This document shows positions 1-5,362 of a stretch of 5,362 nt of DNA, in pieces; positions within the stretch are counted from its first letter, which is position 1, and each line of letters opens with the position of its first letter. The stretch is from Ignavibacteriota bacterium. GTDB taxonomy: Bacteria > Bacteroidota > Ignavibacteria > Tepidaquicellales > Tepidaquicellaceae. Under the pieces are notes generated by a model. That model had not been told where the DNA came from and made no database searches. It was given only the letters and a program-made list of their open reading frames with translations. The position numbers and the translations under genes are program-made. The stretch is from positions 9,041 through 14,402 of the forward strand of contig PNBM01000349.1 of assembly GCA_003135995.1 (NCBI GenBank), given 5' to 3'.

Positions 1-29
1 ATCTAAAGATTCATATAATAATATTATAC

Positions 30-60
30 TTGAAAAATTTAAAATGTAACTTTAAATTTG
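30..60 (+). promoter_or_regulatory. Putative promoter of the PH/GRAM-like gene
   Basis: TTG at 30-32 is followed after 20 bases by TAAATTTG at 53-60. This fits exactly the Bacteroidota primary-sigma pattern TTG-N(17-23)-TAnnTTTG. The same bases can be read as a sigma70 promoter: TTGAAA (30-35), a 17-base spacer and TAAATT (4 of 6 matches). Transcription would begin near 66-68, giving a leader of about 40 A/T-rich bases before the ATG at 107. A perfect TATAAT at 14-19 is an alternative -10, but its -35 would lie outside the window. In DNA this AT-rich such matches arise by chance, so confidence is moderate. Confidence 0.42.
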
Positions 61-106
61 TGTTAAAACTGTAATATAAATATTTATAAATTAAAAAATA
101 ATTACT

Positions 107-457
107 ATGAAAATTAATTTGGATGCAGGGGAAAAGGAAATCGGTAACTGGACAGTTCTGTATGTTCCGCCAAAAGGCGGTAAATACAATGGTAAACTTG
201 TGGTTACAAATAAGAGATTATTATATGATGCAAAATTTGATTATTCTCTTACGGGCTTAATGGAGGAAGCTCTTTTCGTAAAATTCGGAAGCGAGGCTTA
301 TGTTGTTTTACCTAAAGAAAGAATAAAAAATGTTGAAGTTAAAAAAAGTTTTTTAAACAATAAAGTGATATTAACGCTAGATAACGGGGAATTACACACA
401 TTTGATTATGGAATGCTGAAAATCGATAAAGTTGCAGAAGCAATAAAACAGGTTTAA
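107..457 (+). CDS. Small PH/GRAM-like domain protein
   Basis: A 116-residue protein with no signal peptide or membrane segment, so probably cytoplasmic. Residues 29-42 (GKLVVTNKRLLYDA) match the early 'G.L.vTnkRL.y' strands of bacterial PH/GRAM-like domains. Residues 68-102 carry the second half: a 'LPKERIKNVEVKK' strand and turn, then a strand pair ending in a 'DNGELHTFDYG' segment. A C-terminal helix (about 104-115) would cap the barrel. These domains often bind lipids or partner proteins, but no ligand can be named from sequence. The start is the first ATG in frame, with no Shine-Dalgarno and a possible promoter at 30-60. The lipoprotein gene follows 96 bases later with no terminator between, so cotranscription is possible. 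The family call rests on pattern memory only. Confidence 0.72.
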   Translation: MKINLDAGEKEIGNWTVLYVPPKGGKYNGKLVVTNKRLLYDAKFDYSLTGLMEEALFVKFGSEAYVVLPKERIKNVEVKKSFLNNKVILTLDNGELHTFDYGMLKIDKVAEAIKQV

Positions 458-553
458 ATAAGTAAATTTTATCGCTGACAAATTATTTCTCCTTGCAGAG
501 GCAAAATTATTTTATTATTTTACTTTATATTTATTAACTTAACCTTTTAAAAA

Positions 554-1213
554 ATGAAAAAATTATTATTATTTCTATTAGTTTTTTCTGTTACGCTATT
601 GATGTCAGGTTGCAGTAAAAAAGAATCTGCAAGCAACGATTCAAAAGACAAAACAGAAAAAAAGAGTGAAGATAAAAAAGATATAACATTCTCTGAAAAT
701 TCAACATATCACGTTAAATATGACGCAAAGGGAGATAAAGTTAACGGTACAATGGAAATGTGGATAAAGGGGAAAAATGTTAAGATGGATATGAACATGG
801 ATGAAAAAGGAAAGAAAGTAAATTCCGATATGTATTTTGTGGATAAAATTGCTTACATCGTGACTGATATGGAAGGCAAAAAAATGGGAATGAAAATGGA
901 TATTAGCAAAGAAATGGAAAAAGGAGATGACCCGACAAAAGATATAGTTAATATTAAAGAGAAACTAAAAGATTATCAAAAATTAGGGACAGATGAAGTT
1001 CTGGGTTATAAATGCGATGTTTATCAAACAAAAGAGGGGACCAAACTTTCAATATATAAAGAATATTTTGCATTGAAAATTGTGGATAAAAATAATAATA
1101 CTTATGTGGCAACCGCATTTGAACCTGATATAAAAACAGCAGATGACTTTTTCACTCCGCCAAAAGATGTTGAGTTTATGGATATGGGAAATATGAAAAA
1201 TATGATGAAATAA
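554..1213 (+). CDS. Methionine/lysine-rich lipoprotein, DUF4412-like
   Basis: A 219-residue lipoprotein. Residues 1-19 form a type II signal (KK, a hydrophobic stretch, then the lipobox LMSGC) with C20 as the lipidated cysteine. Residues 21-45 are a Lys/Glu/Ser/Asp-rich, probably disordered linker. The rest looks like a beta-rich domain in the style of LolA/DUF4412 proteins: 'YDAKGDKVNGTMEMWIKGKNVKMDMNM' strands at 56-82, 'YFVDKIAYIV' at 94-103, and the typical 'LGTDEVLGYKCDVY' at 144-157. The end (199-219, 'FFTPPKDVEFMDMGNMKNMMK') resembles the C-terminus I recall for DUF4412 proteins. Methionine is very frequent (16 in the mature part, many as MxM), and lysine is abundant. Function is unknown; an envelope location is likely. 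Translation starts at 554 after an A-run without Shine-Dalgarno. A weak promoter could lie at 493-521 (TTGCAG, 17 bases, TATTTT). Transcription ends at the hairpin 1237-1272. Confidence 0.85.
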   Translation: MKKLLLFLLVFSVTLLMSGCSKKESASNDSKDKTEKKSEDKKDITFSENSTYHVKYDAKGDKVNGTMEMWIKGKNVKMDMNMDEKGKKVNSDMYFVDKIAYIVTDMEGKKMGMKMDISKEMEKGDDPTKDIVNIKEKLKDYQKLGTDEVLGYKCDVYQTKEGTKLSIYKEYFALKIVDKNNNTYVATAFEPDIKTADDFFTPPKDVEFMDMGNMKNMMK

Positions 1214-1236
1214 AAAAATCTCGTAATAAGTTTCAG

Positions 1237-1272
1237 GCAGGTCAAATTTTATTTGACCTGCTTTTTTATTTT
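1237..1272 (+). terminator. Rho-independent terminator after the lipoprotein gene
   Basis: Perfect 10-bp inverted repeat: GCAGGTCAAA at 1237-1246, a 5-base loop at 1247-1251, and TTTGACCTGC at 1252-1261. It is followed by six Ts, an A and four more Ts. It starts 23 bases after the lipoprotein stop codon. The geometry is that of an intrinsic terminator on the + strand. The next start codon (1290) lies only 17 bases past the T tract. Confidence 0.9.
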
Positions 1273-1281
1273 GAATATTAA
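1253..1281 (+). promoter_or_regulatory. Possible promoter of the aminotransferase, overlapping the terminator
   Basis: TTGACC (1253-1258, 5 of 6 matches to the sigma70 -35) lies in the descending arm of the terminator hairpin. After 17 bases comes TATTAA (1276-1281, 4 of 6 matches to the -10). Initiation would fall near 1288-1290, practically on the ATG at 1290, so the message would be leaderless or nearly so. No better promoter fits between the terminator and the gene. The -10 is weak, so this is a candidate only. Confidence 0.3.
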
Positions 1282-1289
1282 TTTATTTT

Positions 1290-2450
1290 ATGTTTTCATC
1301 AAGATTTAATTATGAATTATCGGATAATCCTCTGAATATTCTTTTAATTAAGAAAAAATTAAATAAAGAGAAAATAATAGATCTCACTATTTCAAATCCG
1401 ACTTTAGCTGGTTTTGATTATGACCATACAGAGATTTTATCAGCGATATCCGGGACAGAATCCCTTCAGTATAATCCAAATCCCAAAGGATTATTGCACG
1501 CAAGGACAGCAGTAAAAAATTATTATAAAGATTCAGGGTATGAAATGAATCCGGATTCAATATTTTTAACCTCGGGAACGAGCGAGGCTTATACTTTTTT
1601 ATTTAAATTATTAACTAATCCGGGAGATGAGATTCTAATTCCAACGCCAAGTTACCCGTTAATAGAATTCATCGCGAATCTCGAGAATATAAATGCCGTA
1701 GAATATCCTTTATTCTATGATGGAAACTGGAAATTAAATATTAACAAAATAGAAGAAAGAATTACTAAAAAGACAAAAGCAATAATTATTATAAATCCGA
1801 ATAACCCGACCGGTTCATACGTTAAAAAACAAGAGATAGAAAAATTAAATGAAATTTGTGCAGAAAAAGAAATTGCAATTATTTCAGATGAAGTATTTTT
1901 AGATTATAAAATTGATAAGAATATTGATGTTACTTCGCTTGCGGGAAACACCGGTACACTGACATTTGTATTAAGCGGAATCTCAAAAATCTGTGCTCTA
2001 CCACAGCTTAAACTCAGCTGGATTCAGATAAACGCAGGTAAAGAATTATTTTCAAAAGTTTCCGAAAGGCTGGAAATAATTACCGACACTTATCTGACTG
2101 TAGCAACACCGGTTCAGCTTGCCGCGGAATATTTGATAAATAACAGGCAATTTATACAGGAACAAATTTATAAAAGGATAAGCAATAATTTAGAATTTAT
2201 AACAAAGAAAGTTTACAATTCGGAAAAAATATTTTTATATAAACCGGAAGGCGGATGGTACGTGATTTTGAAATTCAATTCAAACATGACCGATGAAGAA
2301 AGATGTTTGAAATTATTGAAGGAGTTTAATATTTATATTCATCCCGGCTATTTTTATGATTTTGCGGTGGATGGATTTGTCGTCTTAAGTTTGATAACGC
2401 CTGAAGAAGATTTTAAAGAAGGGATTGTAATAATTTTAAAAAATTATTGA
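1290..2450 (+). CDS. PLP-dependent class I/II aminotransferase, divergent subfamily
   Basis: A 386-residue fold-type I aminotransferase, of normal length for the family and cytoplasmic. It should transfer amino groups between an amino acid and a 2-oxo acid; the substrate is unknown. Visible motifs: substrate-side 'ISNPT' (34-38); PLP phosphate-binding SGTSEAY (95-101); cofactor-stacking region PSYP (120-123); NPNNPTG (169-175) with the PLP-contacting Asn; SDEVF (199-203) with Asp200 for the pyridine nitrogen; SGISK (229-233) with Lys233 as the Schiff-base lysine; and EGGWY (320-324). Three classical residues differ: the DEVY tyrosine is Phe203, the arginine after the lysine motif is Lys241 (QLKLSW), and the C-terminal carboxylate-binding arginine is Val365 (GFVVLSL). 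I recall the same 'LPQ(L/M)KL.W' and 'VLSL' patterns in acidobacterial homologues, so this is probably a subfamily trait. The start sits just past a terminator and lacks Shine-Dalgarno. The 3' end overlaps the opposing protease gene by 7 bp. Confidence 0.93.
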   Translation: MFSSRFNYELSDNPLNILLIKKKLNKEKIIDLTISNPTLAGFDYDHTEILSAISGTESLQYNPNPKGLLHARTAVKNYYKDSGYEMNPDSIFLTSGTSEAYTFLFKLLTNPGDEILIPTPSYPLIEFIANLENINAVEYPLFYDGNWKLNINKIEERITKKTKAIIIINPNNPTGSYVKKQEIEKLNEICAEKEIAIISDEVFLDYKIDKNIDVTSLAGNTGTLTFVLSGISKICALPQLKLSWIQINAGKELFSKVSERLEIITDTYLTVATPVQLAAEYLINNRQFIQEQIYKRISNNLEFITKKVYNSEKIFLYKPEGGWYVILKFNSNMTDEERCLKLLKEFNIYIHPGYFYDFAVDGFVVLSLITPEEDFKEGIVIILKNY

Positions 2451-3571
2451 TTTATATTATAAGATTTCGCAAACTCAATTCTTTTGGATAATGACGGATG
2501 GGAATGGAAAAGGAATTCAATTATTTTATTAGGAGTTTTGTCAGCAAGATTATGCTCTGCGAGCTTTTCCATAGAAGATATAAATGCTTCTCTGTTTAAT
2601 GACGTATCCAGTGCAAAAGTATCAGCCTGCCATTCGTATTTTCTCGATAGAAAATTCGAAATTGGTGTTGTGATTAATCCATATAAACTAAGTAATAAAG
2701 CCATTAACGGTAAAGCCGCAATTTCATAAATAGAATTGAACTTAAAATATGCCAGGCTGTTACTGTATAAAACAGAAGTAATGTATAAGCCTGCAAATGT
2801 CATGATTGTCGAGAAAGTCATCAACTTATATATATGTTTCTTTTTATAGTGTCCAATCTCGTGAGCAAAAACAACTTCAATTTCTTCTTCAGAAAATTTC
2901 TCGATTAATGTATCTCCGAGAATTATTCTTTTCGATTTTCCGAGTCCTGTGAATGCAGCGTTAGCTTTTTTTGTATTTTTGCTCATATCAAAAACAAAAA
3001 TTCCTTTTATTTTTACATTTGCCTTTTCGCATAAATCTGAGATTCTCCGTTTCAAAGATTCATTTTCGATTGGTTTGAATTTATAAAATAGAGGCATGAT
3101 GAGCACCGGTGCTATACGTCCGATTATAACTGAAAAGAAGAAAATAAAAATGCCGAGCACGAGCCACCAGTTATTGCCGAAATTTCTTAGTATATAATAA
3201 AAAGCAAGGAGCAGTGGGATTCCCAATACAAGACCTACGGCAAGACCTTTCATTTTTTCCTTAAAATAAATAAATATAGTTTGATTTGATAAATTATATT
3301 TATGTTCCAGAATATAATCCGAATAAAAATTCAAAGGGAAATTAATAATCCCCTCTGCTATTCCGATTATACCTGTAAAAATAAGAAGAGCAAGATATGG
3401 ATTACTTAAAATAGAATAAGAATAATTCTGTATATGGATTGATAATCCCGAAAAAATTAGAATTAACAGAATTATATAAAATAAAACAGTTTCACAAATT
3501 TCTAAAATCTGATGAATACGTGAATATTTTTTTGCAATTTTCTGTTTATCGTCTGTGTTATTTTCGTCCAT
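2444..3571 (-). CDS. Ste24-type M48 zinc metalloprotease, integral membrane
   Basis: A 375-residue membrane protease of peptidase family M48A (Ste24/CAAX prenyl protease 1-like). By eye there are six hydrophobic segments, near 26-46, 58-80, 110-128, 135-160, 250-270 and 283-305. Family landmarks appear in order: EHKYNLSNQT (89-98), the 'MPLFYKFKPIENESLKRRI' block (159-177), the 'ANAAFTGLGKSKRIILGDTL' block (203-222), the zinc motif HEIGH (His237, Glu238, His241), the third zinc ligand Glu313 in EWQADTFAL, and HSHPS (356-360) near the end. All catalytic residues are present, so it should be active. Eukaryotic Ste24 processes prenylated proteins; bacterial homologues probably act in membrane-protein quality control, which is family knowledge and not shown here. 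The ATG lies 7 bases after the stop of the LprI-like gene, indicating cotranscription and probably coupled translation. No terminator follows it. Confidence 0.93.
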   Translation of the reverse strand: MDENNTDDKQKIAKKYSRIHQILEICETVLFYIILLILIFSGLSIHIQNYSYSILSNPYLALLIFTGIIGIAEGIINFPLNFYSDYILEHKYNLSNQTIFIYFKEKMKGLAVGLVLGIPLLLAFYYILRNFGNNWWLVLGIFIFFFSVIIGRIAPVLIMPLFYKFKPIENESLKRRISDLCEKANVKIKGIFVFDMSKNTKKANAAFTGLGKSKRIILGDTLIEKFSEEEIEVVFAHEIGHYKKKHIYKLMTFSTIMTFAGLYITSVLYSNSLAYFKFNSIYEIAALPLMALLLSLYGLITTPISNFLSRKYEWQADTFALDTSLNREAFISSMEKLAEHNLADKTPNKIIEFLFHSHPSLSKRIEFAKSYNINQ

Positions 3572-3578
3572 CGAATTA

Positions 3579-4004
3579 TTATTCAGGTTCTTTGTTCGTT
3601 AACAATTCATAATAATCTTTTAGTTTCAAAGCTCTTTCTTTTACGATATTCATTTTTGCATAAACATACATGGGAATATACATCGTTCCTTCCATTTTTG
3701 CATATATATTATTGATGTTCCTGAATTCCGAATCTCTGTATTTAATCCACATTGTTTCTGCATACTTAAGTTCATTTTTAGAATTCTCATCGAGTATGCC
3801 GATTAACAGTTTATAATATTTATTAAGTTCGACATCCCACATTTCCATTGCCTCTTCGGTGCATTTAACCATTCCGGCCGTTGAATAGTCTTTTTCCATG
3901 CAGGAGTCCATATATTTATCAATCGGGTGTGAGCTTTCCTGTGCTTTTGAAACTGAAATACCAATAAGGAAATAAAAAATTATGAAAAAATATATTTTCT
4001 TCAT
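3579..4004 (-). CDS. Secreted LprI/DUF1311-like protein
   Basis: A 141-residue exported protein. Residues 1-21 form a signal peptide (KK, a Phe/Ile-rich core, then SKA before Gln22), with no lipobox cysteine, so it is probably periplasmic. The mature part fits the LprI N-terminal domain family (formerly DUF1311): Cys35 and Cys48 as a likely disulfide, 'EMWDVELNKYYKLL' (54-67), and the signature 'LKYAETMWIKYRDSEF' (79-94) with Trp86, Arg90 and Asp91. Many relatives have a cysteine where this one has Phe94. The domain is named after a mycobacterial lysozyme-inhibitor lipoprotein; most members have no proven function, and inhibition of lysozyme should not be assumed. It lies 42 bases after the oxidase gene and 7 bases before the Ste24-like protease gene, on the same strand. 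The start ATG follows an A/T-only stretch without Shine-Dalgarno. Confidence 0.85.
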   Translation of the reverse strand: MKKIYFFIIFYFLIGISVSKAQESSHPIDKYMDSCMEKDYSTAGMVKCTEEAMEMWDVELNKYYKLLIGILDENSKNELKYAETMWIKYRDSEFRNINNIYAKMEGTMYIPMYVYAKMNIVKERALKLKDYYELLTNKEPE

Positions 4005-4046
4005 AAATAAAAAAATTAAATTTATAATAATTATTTTAGTTTGAAA

Positions 4047-5195
4047 CTATTTCAGCATTTCTTCGCCTGAGAAATTTCTATATAAGGTTAACTGTTCGGT
4101 TATAAAATTATATTTATCCGTATTATCCGCAATAATTTCTGCAACTATATAACCAAGTCCCGGACCAATCATAAATCCCTGACCGCACATACCAACAGTT
4201 AAAAATAAATTTTCAATTTCTTTTGCCCAGCCTACAATTGGAAAAGCATCAGGAGTGTTTGGATATAATCCCCGCCATGTTCTCCTGACCCTGAGATTTC
4301 TTAATCTCGGGTAAAGTTCGAGCATTCTGTGAATTACAAGAGGTAAAAAAGTAGAAGTATTATCGTTATCTTTCCCGATAATCGGAGGCTTTGGTGTTAT
4401 GCAAAAAACAACCTGTCCCTCTTTGTTCTGATAAAAATAATAATTGGCAGATTGTTCGTCAGACCTGATATCAACAACCATTGGTTTGAAAAAATGTTCT
4501 ACGGGTTCTGTTATTCCTGCTTCGTGGCAATCTGATTGAACAGGAATATTAATATTCATTAATTCCCCGATTTCTTTTGCATCTGCACCTGCCGCATTAA
4601 TTACATATTCAGAAGAATAAATTTCTTTAGGAGTTTCAACGGAAATTATTTTATTATGCTTCAGATTAATTTTGATTACTTCTTCGTTGAAAAAAAATTG
4701 TGCTCCGGATTTTCTTGCTAAACTCAGATAAGCTCCCGTTACCTTGAGAGGTGAGGCAGAGCCATCTTCAGGCGAAAAAGTTCCTCCGAGTAAATTTGTA
4801 TTATTGATTCCGGGAACAAGTTCGTTTACTTTTTTTGCATCAACCCAGTCTATATTTAAATCAAATTTCTTTTGTGTCTTTAATAATGTTTTTAAATTAT
4901 TTTCCGTATTCATATCATATACGGGATATAAATATCCACCCTGCATCCAGTCGACGTCTTTTCCATATTCATCGTTCATATTTTTCAACTGTTCGATTGA
5001 ATTCTGGCAAATTTTTATTTTTGCCGGGTCGGAAAATGTAGCCCTGATGCCGCCAATAGCCGCTCTGTTCTGTCCTCTGCCTTCAGATGCGCGTTTTTCA
5101 ATGACTCCTACTTTTAATCCTTTTTTCGCAAGATAAAAGCTAAGCGGAACGCCAACGCTTCCTGCTCCGATTATCAATACATCAAAATTTTTCAT
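4047..5195 (-). CDS. FAD-dependent amine/amino-acid oxidase-like protein (DAO superfamily)
   Basis: A 382-residue flavoprotein of the DAO superfamily, nearest in look to sarcosine-oxidase beta, archaeal proline dehydrogenase beta and glycine oxidase. The N-terminal Rossmann motif GAGSVG (10-15), followed by VIEKR with Glu33, binds the ADP part of FAD. 'GQNRAAIGGIRATF' (41-54) fits the flavin-contacting loop. 'GGTFSPEDGSASPLKVTGAYLSLARKSGA' starts the substrate domain (137-165), and 'VINAAGADA' (198-206) is the second FAD strand. The C-terminal blocks TWRGLYPNTPDAFPIVGW (306-323) and 'GMCGQGFMIGPGLGYIVAEII' (335-355) close the FAD site; the usual GHGF is GQGF here. It probably oxidises a C-N bond of an amino acid or secondary amine. 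The substrate and electron acceptor cannot be told, and no alpha or gamma subunit gene is present. The short N-terminus before GxGxxG supports this ATG. It is the first gene of a - strand cluster. Confidence 0.92.
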   Translation of the reverse strand: MKNFDVLIIGAGSVGVPLSFYLAKKGLKVGVIEKRASEGRGQNRAAIGGIRATFSDPAKIKICQNSIEQLKNMNDEYGKDVDWMQGGYLYPVYDMNTENNLKTLLKTQKKFDLNIDWVDAKKVNELVPGINNTNLLGGTFSPEDGSASPLKVTGAYLSLARKSGAQFFFNEEVIKINLKHNKIISVETPKEIYSSEYVINAAGADAKEIGELMNINIPVQSDCHEAGITEPVEHFFKPMVVDIRSDEQSANYYFYQNKEGQVVFCITPKPPIIGKDNDNTSTFLPLVIHRMLELYPRLRNLRVRRTWRGLYPNTPDAFPIVGWAKEIENLFLTVGMCGQGFMIGPGLGYIVAEIIADNTDKYNFITEQLTLYRNFSGEEMLK

Positions 5196-5229
5196 TAATA
5201 ACTATTAAACTTTATTATTATTCTATTAC

Positions 5230-5258
5230 ATTTTAAATTTGGTTCAGAACATTCCCAA
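5230..5258 (-). promoter_or_regulatory. Possible promoter of the oxidase-led - strand operon
   Basis: Read on the - strand, TTGGGA (5258-5253, 4 of 6 matches to the -35) is followed after exactly 17 bases by TAAAAT (5235-5230, 5 of 6 matches to the -10). Transcription would start near 5223, leaving about 27 bases before the ATG at 5195. The -35 lies inside the left arm of the inverted repeat 5250-5274, so the repeat may provide or control the promoter. Hexamer matching in AT-rich DNA is weak evidence. Confidence 0.35.
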
Positions 5259-5274
5259 TCGGGGATTGGGAATG
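5250..5274. repeat. Perfect 11-bp inverted repeat with 3-base centre
   Basis: CATTCCCAATC (5250-5260) and GATTGGGAATG (5264-5274) are exact reverse complements around GGG. It is more GC-rich than its surroundings and stands alone between the oxidase gene and the window edge. No T tract suited to a terminator follows directly on either strand. It lies next to a second inverted repeat sharing the core TCGGGGAT. Confidence 0.85.
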
Positions 5275-5333
5275 AGGGTAAAAAAATTTTATTCAGAACA
5301 AATTACCCCTGAATTTTTAGAGCATCGCATGAG

Positions 5334-5358
5334 ATCCCCGACAGGAGCATTCGGGGAT
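5334..5358. repeat. Second inverted repeat, 8-bp arms, 9-base loop
   Basis: ATCCCCGA (5334-5341) and TCGGGGAT (5351-5358) are exact reverse complements. TCGGGGAT also occurs in the centre of the neighbouring inverted repeat at 5259-5266. The element runs to within 4 bases of the window end, so its full extent cannot be seen. Confidence 0.75.
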
Positions 5359-5362
5359 GACA

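Larger units (their letters stand above)
5241..5362. repeat. Putative dispersed intergenic repeat element, truncated by the window edge
   Basis: This gene-free block combines the two inverted repeats (5250-5274 and 5334-5358), a weaker 6-bp inverted repeat GGGTAA/TTACCC (5276-5281 and 5303-5308), and a 9-base direct repeat TTCAGAACA (5243-5251 and 5292-5300). Such clustering of symmetric, GC-richer motifs in AT-rich DNA is typical of REP- or MITE-like repeats that recur through a genome. Copy number cannot be seen here, so the call is an inference. Confidence 0.5.

Noticed and set aside
18..27. AT-only palindrome ATAATATTAT before the first gene
   Set aside because: Expected by chance in such AT-rich sequence; no GC-containing arms or second copy.
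432..504. Near-identical 12-mers TTGCAGAAGCAA (432-443) and TTGCAGAGGCAA (493-504)
   Set aside because: One is coding and one intergenic, with one mismatch and no wider similarity; too short to claim duplication.
2484..2729. 81-codon open frame on the + strand inside the Ste24-like gene
   Set aside because: It lies wholly antisense to a well-conserved protease coding region and its translation shows no recognisable domain.
4037..4049. 13-base palindrome TAGTTTGAAACTA spanning the oxidase stop codon
   Set aside because: Short, AT-rich, with a 1-base centre and no T tract placed as in a terminator; easily a chance match in this DNA.
4744..5136. Long + strand open frames (4744-5136 and 4835-5041) inside the oxidase gene
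   Set aside because: Both are antisense to the conserved FAD-oxidase frame. Their Phe/Ser-rich translations are typical of the reverse complement of Lys/Glu-rich coding DNA.
5250..5274. Inverted repeat read as an intrinsic terminator
   Set aside because: No T tract directly follows the stem on either strand, and within the window no gene on either strand runs into it; it lies upstream of the - strand operon.
1..5362. CRISPR array, tRNA, rRNA, transposase or phage genes
   Set aside because: No regularly spaced repeats, no cloverleaf-like pattern noticed and no mobile-element protein motifs were found on either strand.

Overview
The window is AT-rich and carries six genes, three on the + strand and three on the - strand, pointing at each other. 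None has a Shine-Dalgarno sequence. The start codons sit behind A/T-rich leaders, and one promoter fits both the Bacteroidota form TTG-N20-TAnnTTTG and a weak sigma70 form. Together with the gene content this suggests a bacterium of the Bacteroidota/Ignavibacteriota (FCB) group. That placement is an inference by eye, not a phylogenetic result.

Left part, + strand (1-2450): a small soluble protein resembling a bacterial PH/GRAM domain (107-457); a methionine- and lysine-rich lipoprotein with a clear lipobox (554-1213); a strong intrinsic terminator (1237-1272); and, only 17 bases beyond its T tract, the start of a PLP-dependent class I/II aminotransferase (1290-2450). The aminotransferase belongs to a divergent subfamily that departs from the classical aspartate aminotransferase pattern at three normally conserved positions.

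Right part, - strand (5195 down to 2444): a probable operon of three genes. The first encodes an FAD-dependent amine/amino-acid oxidase-like protein (SoxB/glycine-oxidase superfamily). The second is a small secreted LprI/DUF1311-like protein. The third, starting 7 bases after the second, is a Ste24-type M48 membrane metalloprotease with an intact HExxH...E zinc site. It meets the aminotransferase tail to tail, with the two coding ends overlapping by 7 bp and no terminator between them.

The right edge (5241-5362) holds no gene. It contains a compact cluster of inverted and direct repeats with a core (TCGGGGAT) that recurs three times, which looks like a dispersed intergenic repeat cut by the window edge. 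One arm may supply the -35 element of the - strand operon.

The genes do not form one obvious pathway. The secreted protein and membrane protease may share an envelope role, and the oxidase and aminotransferase are both amino-nitrogen enzymes but lie in opposed transcription units. I see no defence system, mobile-element gene, CRISPR array, tRNA or rRNA. The most notable items are the repeat cluster, the terminator/promoter overlap and the divergent aminotransferase.
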